Shown here piece by piece: positions 9,417-17,937 of a DNA stretch of 64,000 bases (positions are counted from its first letter, which is position 1; the number at the start of each line of letters is the position of its first letter). Under the pieces are notes generated by a model. That model was not told the origin of the DNA, did no database searches, and saw only the letters and a program-made list of their open reading frames with translations. The stretch comes from Gammaproteobacteria bacterium (lineage in GTDB: Bacteria; Pseudomonadota; Gammaproteobacteria; Enterobacterales; Alteromonadaceae), in the NCBI GenBank assembly GCA_017302255.1, contig JAFLDV010000004.1, forward strand, positions 62,001 through 126,000, written 5' to 3'. Both the position numbers and the translations under genes were made by a program.

Positions 9417-9545
9417 ATGTTTATCGCTTCTTCTAGTTTATTCGTTTTATTTTTAATGCCAGTCGCCAGTGTGGCCTTGGTCTCGGTAGTGTGGGGCTGG
9501 CTTTTTCCGCAAATTGGTATTCCCGTAACAACCCAGGTGTCGTAG
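9417..9545 (+). CDS. Small single-pass membrane protein (42 residues)
   Basis: ATG 9417 opens a frame of 42 codons ending with TAG at 9543-9545. It is preceded at ideal distance by TAAGGAGG, one of the strongest Shine-Dalgarno sequences in the window. The protein is one hydrophobic helix (FIASSSLFVLFLMPVASVAL onward) followed by WGWLFPQIGIP and a short polar tail. The pattern loosely recalls NapE/TorE small membrane proteins, but no reductase genes are near. It starts 11 bases after the secreted 88-residue protein. Its last codons form the left arm of the terminator hairpin, so the stop codon lies in the loop. Confidence 0.7.
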   Translation: MFIASSSLFVLFLMPVASVALVSVVWGWLFPQIGIPVTTQVS

Positions 9546-9564
9546 TACTGGGTTGTTGTTTTTT
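9527..9564 (+). terminator. Terminator overlapping the end of the 42-residue ORF
   Basis: AACAACCCAG (9527-9536) pairs with CTGGGTTGTT (9548-9557) and is followed by GTTTTTT. The loop contains the TAG stop of the upstream small gene, so ribosomes terminating there would sit on the hairpin. Confidence 0.85.
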
Positions 9565-9922
9565 ATTTTTGCCTCAATTCTCTGCTTTAACTCTAAAAGC
9601 TCAAACGCATTTTGCATATCGGCGCTTGAAACTGAGTGTTTAATCTTCTTGATCTGTCGTTAGGCTTTGCAGTTTCCCTTCTATCTTGTTAGCTCAGTAA
9701 CCATTCAAGTCAGTATTTGCTGGTCAGCAGCATATGAAGAAATTCACTAAAAAATAGCGGAAAAAGCCAAATAATGAGAGGACTTTAGCTGTTGTTTCTG
9801 GCGGCCTAAAGTCTGTTTAAAAAGCCTTTTAAAAACAATGATTTATATTTTATTGGGGTTGGCATGTCTTTTGATTGGCTATAGAGGTAAATCAAAAAAA
9901 CAAGCTGCCACAGGAGGCAATT
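9546..9922. other. Intergenic region between small operon and pspC
   Basis: After the terminator this 377-base stretch holds no convincing gene. The only open frame of note is a 44-codon ATG frame at 9838-9972 that would encode a hydrophobic N-terminus. It has no Shine-Dalgarno and overlaps pspC. I see no recognisable RNA or repeat. The pspC promoter is presumably here. Confidence 0.5.
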
Positions 9923-10129
9923 ATGAACAGAAATTCTCATTACGGCTGGTTCTGCAACAAAGCGAATCGTAAAATTTTTGGTGTGTGTTCTGGCCTCGCG
10001 GCTTATTACGGACATTCAGTATCTATGGTTCGTATTATTGCGGTATTACTATTATTTGCGTTCCCTGGCTTAACTTTCTTGGCCTATGTTGGTGCTGGTT
10101 TGGTATTGCCATCGCGTTATGAACTCTGA
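9923..10129 (+). CDS. pspC: PspC-domain membrane protein
   Basis: PspC-domain proteins are small inner-membrane proteins of the phage-shock/envelope-stress family. From ATG 9923 the product has 68 residues: a short polar N-terminus, then the signature KIFGVCSGLAAYYG with the following VRIIAVLLLFAF, and a second hydrophobic segment TFLAYVGAGLVLP. I chose ATG 9923 over the in-frame ATG at 9875 because AGGAGG lies six bases upstream. The coiled-coil domain of full PspC and the pspA, pspB and pspF genes are absent here, so this is an orphan short form. Confidence 0.85.
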   Translation: MNRNSHYGWFCNKANRKIFGVCSGLAAYYGHSVSMVRIIAVLLLFAFPGLTFLAYVGAGLVLPSRYEL

Positions 10130-10181
10130 CAAATGCGTTGCTTCGGTGTAACATTGATGACGAATACTTTTGGAGTCAACA

Positions 10182-10607
10182 ATGCTTAAACCGTTAATCT
10201 TGGTGATCGCTGCGTTTGTAAGTAACGCGAATGCTGTCGAGCTACAGATAACTGACACTGCCGTGCGTCAGCCTTTACCAGGGCGCACAGTTAGTGTCGG
10301 TTATCTTTCTATTAAAAATACTGAAGCAACGAGTATTCGCCTAGTAAGAGCAAGCAGTAAACAGTTTGGCAATATTGAGCTGCATAACCACAAAATGGTT
10401 GATGGCATGATGCAAATGCAGCGCTTGAAAGAGATTGAAATCCCATCGGGCGACACAGTGAAGTTGCAGCCCGGTGGTTTACATTTAATGATGTTTAGAC
10501 CAGTAGCCACTTTGCAATTAGGCGAAGAGGTTGCAGTTGATCTTCATTGGTCCGATGGTACAGTGCAAACCTATAAAACCAAGGTTGTTGCGGTACCAAA
10601 ACAGTAA
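10182..10607 (+). CDS. PCuAC-family periplasmic copper chaperone
   Basis: PCuAC proteins (old DUF461) bind Cu(I) in the periplasm and deliver it to cytochrome oxidase. The 141-residue product has a signal peptide (LKPLILVIAAFVSNANA). It carries the H-x-M ... H-x-M metal motif spread over ELHNHKM, MMQM and GGLHLMMF. ATG 10182 has GGAG upstream; a TTG at 10170 would only add four residues. It is followed after 12 bases by a DUF2333 gene and then an outer-membrane protein, probably one transcript. No SCO or cox gene is nearby, so the recipient is not evident. Confidence 0.88.
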   Translation: MLKPLILVIAAFVSNANAVELQITDTAVRQPLPGRTVSVGYLSIKNTEATSIRLVRASSKQFGNIELHNHKMVDGMMQMQRLKEIEIPSGDTVKLQPGGLHLMMFRPVATLQLGEEVAVDLHWSDGTVQTYKTKVVAVPKQ

Positions 10608-10619
10608 CAGGGAGTATTC

Positions 10620-11597
10620 ATGCAAGTGTTTCGTTTGGCGTTAATTGCAACAGGGACTACGGTTTTGTTGGGCTGGGCTGCTGCAGTCTGGTTTAGCAGT
10701 GAGCCTGATATTGTGGATATTCGTGAGCATCTTGCGAAAACTGCTCCACCTGGCAAGCCAGTAATTGGCTATGCCACAACTGATACCCTGATTTTTGTCA
10801 CTGAGACGTTGGTGGATAAACCTGGCGGCTTCATGGCCAATGATGTGTTACCGCCATTTTCGATGATGGACAACATGGCTGCTTGGGAGTTAGGGGCGCT
10901 AGAGATGGTCCGCGATATGTCGTTGGCGATGCGGCGTGATTTTAGTCGTTCGCAATCGCAGTCGATGGAAAATGAATTATTAAAGCAGATCCAACCTAAG
11001 TTTAATATCGATTACCGAAGCTGGGCCGTGCCGACACCTGAGTCCGAATACAGCGATGCATTGAAATTGTTAAGGGCTTATCGCCAAGCGTTGTCTGATC
11101 CGAAAAGTAACGAGCATCAATTTTATGCGCGCGCCGATAATTTACGCGAATGGTTATTAGCGGTTGAAAAACGTTTAGGGAGTTATAGCCAAAGATTGAG
11201 TGCAAGCGTCGGGCAAGATCGACTCAATACCGATTTAGCTGGTGATATTTCTGCTCGTCAGTCAACTATCTCTCCCGAAGCTTATATGATGAAGACTAGT
11301 TGGTTCCGCATTGATGATGAGTTTTATGAAGCGCGCGGAGCTGCTTGGGCCTTGCTACATTTTTTGAAAGCAGTCGAAGTTGATTTTGCTGATGTGTTAG
11401 AACGCAAAAATGCCACGGTGAGTTTGCAGCAAATTATTCGTGAACTTGAGGCGACACAACAAACAGTTTGGTCACCAATGGTATTAAATGGCAGTGGTTT
11501 TGGTTTGATGGCGAACCATAGTTTAGTTATGGCAAATTATATTTCTCGTGCCAATGCGGCATTGATTGACCTCTCAGATTTATTATCAAAAGGGTAG
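10620..11597 (+). CDS. DUF2333 family membrane-anchored protein
   Basis: The 325-residue protein has one N-terminal transmembrane segment (residues 5-25) and a large, probably periplasmic, helical domain. The strings PPFSMMDNMAAWELGALEMVRD and RRDFSRSQSQS are the recognisable core of DUF2333, a gammaproteobacterial family with no known function. GGGAG precedes the ATG. The gene lies 12 bases after the copper chaperone and four bases before an outer-membrane protein gene. The spacing argues for an operon and perhaps an envelope role, which is inference only. Confidence 0.82.
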   Translation: MQVFRLALIATGTTVLLGWAAAVWFSSEPDIVDIREHLAKTAPPGKPVIGYATTDTLIFVTETLVDKPGGFMANDVLPPFSMMDNMAAWELGALEMVRDMSLAMRRDFSRSQSQSMENELLKQIQPKFNIDYRSWAVPTPESEYSDALKLLRAYRQALSDPKSNEHQFYARADNLREWLLAVEKRLGSYSQRLSASVGQDRLNTDLAGDISARQSTISPEAYMMKTSWFRIDDEFYEARGAAWALLHFLKAVEVDFADVLERKNATVSLQQIIRELEATQQTVWSPMVLNGSGFGLMANHSLVMANYISRANAALIDLSDLLSKG

Positions 11598-11601
11598 TGT
11601 G

Positions 11602-12345
11602 ATGAAGTTAAGTTATTTAGTAGCGGTGTTGGCGATTACTGCCGCGACAAATGCAAAAGCAGACGTAGCTGGAGTGACTGCAGGCATAGAAATGTGGCAG
11701 GCAGATCCAACTTTAACCGCGGGTGACACTGGCTACGCTCAATCGTTGACGACAGGTGATGAAAACACTACTGCCGTATACGTCGCATTTGAGCATCCAA
11801 TTCCATTGCTGCCAAATTTAGCCCTACGTCGGCAGAGTTTAGATTTTAGTGGCTCTACAAAGTTAGCTGCTGAGCTTAGATTAGACGGCGTGGCATTTCC
11901 GAAGGATACAGTGCTCGACAACCAACTGAAGCTTGCGTATACCGATGCAAGTTTGTATTACGAATTGTTAGACAATGATCTAGTGAGTCTAGACTTAGGC
12001 GTTACGGCGCGCTTCGTGAAAGCCGATGCAAATGCAAGTGCGGCCAATAACTCGGCCAGCACTGATTTTTCTGTGCCGCTGCCAATGTTCTATTGGAATG
12101 CCAGTCTAGGAATACCTGCGACATCGGCGAGTGTGTTCTTTACCGGTAACTATGTAAATTACAGTGATAACTCATTTTATGACGCCCGAGCTGGCCTTGC
12201 TTATGAGGTGATTGATGCGACAGCGATGAGCCTTGCGCTCAAACTGGGTGTACAAAAGTTAGATTTAGATGTTCAAGACCAAGATAACATCGATGCAAAA
12301 GTGGCCCTTGATGGCGCATTTTTAGCATTAGAAATTGATTTCTAA
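11602..12345 (+). CDS. TIGR04219-like outer-membrane beta-barrel protein
   Basis: The 247-residue protein has a signal peptide ending in ATNAKA followed by DVAGVTAGIEMW. Alternating hydrophobic and polar strands then follow, and it ends in the C-terminal phenylalanine (ALEIDF) typical of outer-membrane barrels. The start and end patterns match the TIGR04219 family of Alteromonadales and Vibrio. Function is unknown. I place the start at ATG 11602, after the DUF2333 stop, because the signal peptide begins there; the ORF extension upstream overlaps DUF2333. It ends the pcuAC-DUF2333 gene string. Confidence 0.78.
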   Translation: MKLSYLVAVLAITAATNAKADVAGVTAGIEMWQADPTLTAGDTGYAQSLTTGDENTTAVYVAFEHPIPLLPNLALRRQSLDFSGSTKLAAELRLDGVAFPKDTVLDNQLKLAYTDASLYYELLDNDLVSLDLGVTARFVKADANASAANNSASTDFSVPLPMFYWNASLGIPATSASVFFTGNYVNYSDNSFYDARAGLAYEVIDATAMSLALKLGVQKLDLDVQDQDNIDAKVALDGAFLALEIDF

Positions 12346-12482
12346 ATATCCTCATATTCGTTGCCGGTAAGCGCGTGTTAAAATAAGTTTACCGGCGCGA
12401 TCTTCAGAGTTAAATTTGCAATGCTTGTAAGTCGCTTCACTGATCTTTATATTGATTAATACGACATTTTTGGTTGTTGCTA

Positions 12483-14537
12483 ATGAAAAAATACTCTGTT
12501 TTGCTTGCGGTGTTCACCCTTGTTTTGGGCGTTATCTTGGCAAGCGCCTTCGCTTGGTTATTTCAGCACCAATTGTTTATGCGTGCTCAACAACAGCAGC
12601 TCGAACAATATGCCCATTTAGTGGCGATTGCGGCAGTTGGCCGCGGCGAAAGTAATGATGCAAATGCCGAGCTACAGGCCTTGCTCGAATATGCGCCAAT
12701 CCCTGTCGAATCGATTCAATTAATTGATACCTCAAAGAAAATACTGCTAAGTATTGGTAATCACTCTCAAGTTCCAGCCGAACTAACCTCTGATTTCAGC
12801 CAAAATGGCGCGCATTGGCAGTTAGTGATCCCGGCAACGCCCAATCCTGCATCCGAGCAATTGGTTGTTATGCAAGGTGTTTGGCCGGAACAAGCGGTCA
12901 TGTTGCCATTTTTACCTTGGTTTATTTTGGTATTACTTATCGGAATCGGCTGTATTGTTTTACTCACTCGTTGGCAACAAGTGGTAGCTGCTGCAGCTCA
13001 TTTCGCTGATGAAGATCAAAGTTCGCCGCCGTTGTTTTTGCATATTCGCAAAGCATTTCAAAAGCTGCAGTTGCAGTTAGCCGAACATGAGCAACGGCAT
13101 TCGCAAGAACTTGCGCAATTGACTCAGCAACAACAACTCACAGAGCATGATTTACTGAAGGCCCGCAAAGAGCGGGACGCTAGCAATGAGCAATACCAAC
13201 AGCTACAACAAACATTTTACTACTGGCAGCAATTATCGAGTCGGGCACAACAAATGTCTGAGGCAGAGCTGCAGTTTAAAGTTTCGGCAATTAGGACATT
13301 TGGCGAGTTAAGTTCACACCATTATCAAGCAAGTCCACAAGCGATGACAGCCCCACAATGGCTATTGCAATCGCATAGCCAATGGCAAAGTTTGATGCCG
13401 GCAGGCATTCGGTTAGTGTATGACGAAGATCCGCATGCTTATCAAAGTCAATTACAGTTTGATCAATATGCTGTCACTTTACTGCTATCGCTATTGCTGC
13501 GTCAGTGTGCGAGTAGCTTAGGCTTTGGTGATATTTCCGTCAGCTATCGACTGAGCGATTCACCGAATCGGATGCTAAAAGTCCAAATTCGCTATGAGGG
13601 TGATAATTTACCGGAAGCGTGGCGCTTGGACACGCAATTACCGCCAGAATTAAGCTGGCAACAGCTAGATCCGAAGCTTTTAAGAGAGTTAATAAGTGTT
13701 TTGGGTTGCCACTATCAGATTGAGTCCTTAGAAGGTCTTGGCACGCACATAGAATTGCGGTTACCGGTCGCCATGCAAAAATTGAACGCTGCTAAACCAT
13801 TTCATAGCATCGGTATTTATGCCGGCGACGAATGTTGTTATCAGATTTACAAGCAATCCTTGTTGGCACTGGGTGAACAAGTGATGGCGGCAAATTCCAT
13901 GCAAGAACTGACCAAAGAATTAAAGACTCGTTTAGTAGATTTATTGGTATTGATTTTGCCTGATGATTTTGTGGTGAATGATGAGCAGATAGCTCTGCTT
14001 AGAGAAATGGACCAACGCTATACCATGTTGTGTTTTGCTAACCCACAACTGGCAGGTAAGCTGAGCTCAGAACTCCAATTGAAGCTACTCAGCAGGCCTA
14101 TGCTACTCGAACAAGTAGTCCGCAGTTTGGCGGAGCAACCAGAGATCCGCAGCCAACAATTACTGGTGGTCGACGATAATCCAACCAACCTAAGTTTTGT
14201 ACGAACCATCTTGTCAGGGCAGGGGTTAAGTATTGATATCGCGATGACCGGCGCTGAAGCAATCAAAATGGCGACGCACAGTAGATATCAGCTGATTTTG
14301 ATGGATATTCAACTTCCAGATTTGCCCGGTACCGAGGTAACGAAACGCATCCGCCAACTTCGGCATCATCAGCAAACTATGATATTGGCGTTTACCGCAC
14401 ATGCCATGCAAGACGAAATGGTCAGTTTTAAATTAGCAGGCATGGATGATGTGTTAATAAAACCTCTAGACGCGAAGAAGATTGCGCACATTCTGACTCG
14501 GATCAGACCTGAGTCGGAAACGTTATCACCTCATTAA
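12483..14537 (+). CDS. Degenerate hybrid histidine kinase with C-terminal receiver
   Basis: The 684-residue protein has a transmembrane helix at about 5-28, a periplasmic segment, and a second helix at about 140-163. A glutamine-rich coiled coil follows (about 195-270). An ATPase-like region ends around residue 430 (LEGLGTHIELRLPV), then a receiver-like but degenerate segment, then a canonical receiver at about 559-680 (LLVVDDNPTN, LMDIQLPD with Asp about 608, TAHAMQ, KPLD). I cannot find an H-box histidine. The N-box asparagines and the DxGxG box also look lost (RQCASSLGFG, RYEGDNLP). It may therefore be a pseudokinase whose receiver is phosphorylated by another kinase. Its 3' end overlaps the convergent TIGR03899-like gene by 35 bases. 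Confidence 0.8.
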   Translation: MKKYSVLLAVFTLVLGVILASAFAWLFQHQLFMRAQQQQLEQYAHLVAIAAVGRGESNDANAELQALLEYAPIPVESIQLIDTSKKILLSIGNHSQVPAELTSDFSQNGAHWQLVIPATPNPASEQLVVMQGVWPEQAVMLPFLPWFILVLLIGIGCIVLLTRWQQVVAAAAHFADEDQSSPPLFLHIRKAFQKLQLQLAEHEQRHSQELAQLTQQQQLTEHDLLKARKERDASNEQYQQLQQTFYYWQQLSSRAQQMSEAELQFKVSAIRTFGELSSHHYQASPQAMTAPQWLLQSHSQWQSLMPAGIRLVYDEDPHAYQSQLQFDQYAVTLLLSLLLRQCASSLGFGDISVSYRLSDSPNRMLKVQIRYEGDNLPEAWRLDTQLPPELSWQQLDPKLLRELISVLGCHYQIESLEGLGTHIELRLPVAMQKLNAAKPFHSIGIYAGDECCYQIYKQSLLALGEQVMAANSMQELTKELKTRLVDLLVLILPDDFVVNDEQIALLREMDQRYTMLCFANPQLAGKLSSELQLKLLSRPMLLEQVVRSLAEQPEIRSQQLLVVDDNPTNLSFVRTILSGQGLSIDIAMTGAEAIKMATHSRYQLILMDIQLPDLPGTEVTKRIRQLRHHQQTMILAFTAHAMQDEMVSFKLAGMDDVLIKPLDAKKIAHILTRIRPESETLSPH

Positions 14538-15405
14538 GTAAAGTTTGAAGCGCCTGACTATACGCCGCTTGTGGACTGCTGCTCAGTAATGGCAGCAGTT
14601 CGGCACCTGTGGCGGTGAATTTATAGTATTGCAGCACAATTCCGCTATGTTGAACCACACCTTCTAAACATTGTTGATGGTAAAGCCATTGAAATGGTTT
14701 GCCTTTAATCAACTCGCCACTTTCAATTTCAGACTGGTGCAATAAGCCCAAATCCATAAGGGTCAGGATTTGCGGGTAAGTGAGCCCAAATTGGCTGAGA
14801 TTCAGCATGCCGCGATTTTTACCGCGGATCCAGCGCCAAAACGAGCCCCGTTGTACATAGCCAAAATAGATATGACTTGGCTCAGCAGATTTATTCCGAC
14901 AACTAAGTGATGCTGCAGCCTGCAGTGATTGCGCGTCCTTAAAGCTCATCTGCCGTAAAAGCATCAAGGTTTTAAGGGAAAAGCTGCCAGGTGCCATGAT
15001 TTCGCCTGCCAAAATTTTTGCCCAAAGTTTTTGCATGCTATGTGTGGAAATATCTTGGACCAATTCGCTAAATTGATGAAACCAATCAGGATCTACTTCT
15101 TGAGCGATGATTTGGTCGGTGCAGAATTCTTGAGCCAACAATAATACGCGCTCCAGGTTGAATTGCTGACGTTCCATTTTCATCTGTGCTCGACGTTGTG
15201 CGCGATGCAAAAGGGTATCTTCGGTATCGGCTTCAATGACTGCTTCAGGTAATTTGTCTTGGCTAGCTACTTGCTGTTTGCCGCTTAAATGTACTTGGTC
15301 AACAATGGGTGTTGCTGTGCGCTGAGAAGGGACTGATTGCCCGAGTTGACGACGCGCCAATTGATGCAAACGTTGCTGCCCAGAGAGTGATTGGATTTTT
15401 GTCAT
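14503..15405 (-). CDS. TIGR03899/DUF2806-like cytoplasmic protein
   Basis: This 300-residue protein has a Gln/Arg-rich N-terminal third, then a region with LWAKILAGEIMAPGSFS and TLMLLRQMSFKDAQ. These strings are characteristic of the TIGR03899 and DUF2806 families, widespread in Vibrio and Alteromonadales and of unknown function. The C-terminal half resembles a winged-helix fold (YPQILTLMDLGLLHQSEI), suggesting a possible nucleic-acid or regulatory role; that is speculation. No signal peptide or membrane segment is present. GAGG precedes the ATG. It is convergent with the hybrid kinase and divergent from the EAL protein. Confidence 0.65.
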   Translation of the reverse strand: MTKIQSLSGQQRLHQLARRQLGQSVPSQRTATPIVDQVHLSGKQQVASQDKLPEAVIEADTEDTLLHRAQRRAQMKMERQQFNLERVLLLAQEFCTDQIIAQEVDPDWFHQFSELVQDISTHSMQKLWAKILAGEIMAPGSFSLKTLMLLRQMSFKDAQSLQAAASLSCRNKSAEPSHIYFGYVQRGSFWRWIRGKNRGMLNLSQFGLTYPQILTLMDLGLLHQSEIESGELIKGKPFQWLYHQQCLEGVVQHSGIVLQYYKFTATGAELLPLLSSSPQAAYSQALQTLLNEVITFPTQV

Positions 15406-15696
15406 GGCGACCTCGCAAGTAACATTCTTGCAAACTCTAAGTTGAAGTTAGGTAATTGGCAAGTATCCTCTTTTTTAGAATCAAAAGCATAGCGTAACGG
15501 CTTCATTGTCGGTCGCGAATACTCAGGAAACCCGCGCAAAAATGATTGCAATTTATACGCAAGCGTATAGTGTATGGATATATGCAGAATTAAAATTGAT
15601 GCACTGAAATGGACCGTTATTGGTGACAAATTATAGTAATTGTCGGCAATAATTGCATGTTGCAAGCAAACAGGACTCTATGGATAAGGTCGTAAA

Positions 15697-17925
15697 ATGG
15701 TGTCAAAAGTAACAGATGAAGAATTTCTGTTTCTAGCAGAAGATGAAGCCGCTGTAGAACCACTACCACAGGTTACCGGCGAGTGGCATCTATTGATTGT
15801 GGATGACGATGAAGAAATTCACACAGTCACTCGTTTGGCATTAAGTGATTTATTGGTCCTTGGCCGTAAATTAGTGTTTCATCACGCCTATTCAGGCAAA
15901 GCTGCAATCGACTTTCTAAAGAAAAACCGACATATCGCGGTCATCCTACTTGATGTGGTGATGGAGTCTGATGATGCCGGTCTTATTGTTGTTCAGCAAA
16001 TCCGTGAACAGTTAGGCATGGATGAGGTTCGAATTGTATTGCGCACAGGTCAACCGGGGTATGCGCCGGAAGAAAGTGTGATTAAAGAATACGATATCAA
16101 TGACTATAAAACCAAAACCGAACTCACTCGCAGCAAGCTCGTCACATCAATTATTTCGTCAATCCGTTCTTACCAGCAAATCCGAACCATTAATCAAAAC
16201 CGGTTAGGGTTACAGAAAATCATTAATGCTGGTTCTAATTTACTGGAACAGCATTCTTTACATGAGTTTTCCGAAGGGGTCGTGACTCAGATTTCGTCGT
16301 TGATCGGTTTGCATGCCGAAGGTGTGCTGTGCGCACAAATCGAGGATGACGGTTCAGCGAGTGAAAACGTCTATGTCCTTGGCGCTGCGGGTCACTACGC
16401 GCCCTTTATTAAATGTAAACTTGAGCGATTAAATAACCCGAGGATTATCCAGCAAATCCTGCAATGCTTGCAGCAAAAACGCCATATTTTTACTGCTTTT
16501 GACACTGTGTTGTACTTAGGCAACGCTGATAACTGTGCTGCGGTTTATATCGAAAGTAACAGACCTATTGAAGATTTTGATCGTCAGTTGATTGAAGTAT
16601 TTTTAAGTAATATTTCAGTGGGCTATGAAAACGTCACTTTATTCCAGCAGTTAAAGCATGCTGCTTATATTGATCCTCTGACCAAAACGCCAAACCGTAA
16701 TGAATTCACGCAATTGCTGCAGGAAACGCAGCGACTCGATCCGACAGACAACGTTGCGGTGTTAATTGATATTGACCATTTTTCTGATGTGAATGATGGC
16801 TTAGGTCAAGAAGTTGGTAATGAGTTATTGATTTCAGTGACGCGTCGTTTAGTCGAAGCCTTTGGTGATGTTGCCCAAATTGGTCGGATCGGTGCCGATG
16901 TTTTCGGTTTGATTGGACCTGAGCATATATTGACGCCAGCAGCAATTAATTGTTTGTTTGCCCAACCATTTCAAGCGTCTGAGCATTCATTACAAATCAA
17001 TGCAACCATGGGGTTTTGCCGTTTAAAAGACAGCGTCCGCCAAGGACTGGGGATCCTCAAACATGTATATATCGCCTTAAACCGGGCGAAAAAGCATGTT
17101 TCGCAAAACTTTGAGTTTTATAGTGTTGAAATGGAAGACCAAATGGCTGAGCGTTTGAGTATGCTGCGCCAGCTAAGGTTAGATTTCAGCCTGGATAAAT
17201 TGCAATTGTGGTATCAACCCCAAATTGCCTTAGACACCAATAAAGTCATTGGCATGGAAGCATTATTACGTTGGCCAACCGGCAATGGTAATTTTGTCTC
17301 GCCAGCAGTGTTTATCCCACTAGCGGAATACTCAGGGTTAATTGTTGAAATTGGTGCCTGGGTTATTCAACAGGCCTGCCAACAAATCAAGTTGCTGCAA
17401 GCTCAGGGTTTCCAACGGATGCGGATTGCCGTCAACGTGTCGATGCCACAGTTCCGTAACCCATTGTTTGTGCAATCAGTGATTGACTGTGTAGACCGTT
17501 ATCAAATTGATCCGCAGATGTTGGAACTGGAAATTACTGAATCTGTGGTGATGGATGATCCGAAAATGGTTATCGCCTCACTGAACCGCTTAAAGTCTCA
17601 CGGGATTAAAGTGGCAATCGATGATTTCGGCATTGGCTTTTCGAGTTTAAGTTATTTACAACAACTGCCTCTAGATCGGATTAAAGTCGACAGAGCCTTT
17701 ATCCGTGACTTTGCCAAACCAAACGGTGCGGTAATTGCTGAGACCATCATTAATTTAGGTAAACGTTTAGGCCTTGCGACAATTGCCGAAGGGATTGAAA
17801 CTGCAGAGCAAGCCGCAGCGGTTAAAGCTATGGGCTGTGACGAGGTTCAGGGCTTCCTTTATGCCAAACCTATGCCTACACCCGCATTACTCGAATTCCT
17901 CGCTCAGAGCAAAGTAGACGAGTAA
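15697..17925 (+). CDS. Response regulator REC-DUF3369-GGDEF-EAL (c-di-GMP phosphodiesterase)
   Basis: The 742-residue protein begins with a receiver (LLIVDDDEEIH, phospho-acceptor Asp about 86 in ILLDVVME). DUF3369, a GAF-like sensor, follows at about 165-315, then GGDEF and EAL domains. The GGDEF signature is replaced by GADVF (from residue 399), so cyclase activity is unlikely. The EAL domain keeps EALLRW (from 521), ELEITESVV, AIDDFGIGFSSLSYL, IKVDRAFI and IAEGIET, as in active phosphodiesterases. Its first two domains closely parallel those of the HD-GYP protein at 48161. A terminator follows. The cognate kinase is not obvious. Confidence 0.92.
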   Translation: MVSKVTDEEFLFLAEDEAAVEPLPQVTGEWHLLIVDDDEEIHTVTRLALSDLLVLGRKLVFHHAYSGKAAIDFLKKNRHIAVILLDVVMESDDAGLIVVQQIREQLGMDEVRIVLRTGQPGYAPEESVIKEYDINDYKTKTELTRSKLVTSIISSIRSYQQIRTINQNRLGLQKIINAGSNLLEQHSLHEFSEGVVTQISSLIGLHAEGVLCAQIEDDGSASENVYVLGAAGHYAPFIKCKLERLNNPRIIQQILQCLQQKRHIFTAFDTVLYLGNADNCAAVYIESNRPIEDFDRQLIEVFLSNISVGYENVTLFQQLKHAAYIDPLTKTPNRNEFTQLLQETQRLDPTDNVAVLIDIDHFSDVNDGLGQEVGNELLISVTRRLVEAFGDVAQIGRIGADVFGLIGPEHILTPAAINCLFAQPFQASEHSLQINATMGFCRLKDSVRQGLGILKHVYIALNRAKKHVSQNFEFYSVEMEDQMAERLSMLRQLRLDFSLDKLQLWYQPQIALDTNKVIGMEALLRWPTGNGNFVSPAVFIPLAEYSGLIVEIGAWVIQQACQQIKLLQAQGFQRMRIAVNVSMPQFRNPLFVQSVIDCVDRYQIDPQMLELEITESVVMDDPKMVIASLNRLKSHGIKVAIDDFGIGFSSLSYLQQLPLDRIKVDRAFIRDFAKPNGAVIAETIINLGKRLGLATIAEGIETAEQAAAVKAMGCDEVQGFLYAKPMPTPALLEFLAQSKVDE

Positions 17926-17937
17926 ATAGCGCAAGAT

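Noticed and set aside
12363..12396. Inverted repeat GCCGGTAA/TTACCGGC after the outer-membrane protein gene
   Set aside because: The loop is 18 bases and there is no T run, so I do not call it a terminator; it could be weak structure only.
15402..15665. 87-codon minus-strand frame upstream of the TIGR03899-like gene
   Set aside because: It has no Shine-Dalgarno or protein-like composition and covers the shared promoter region of two divergent genes.
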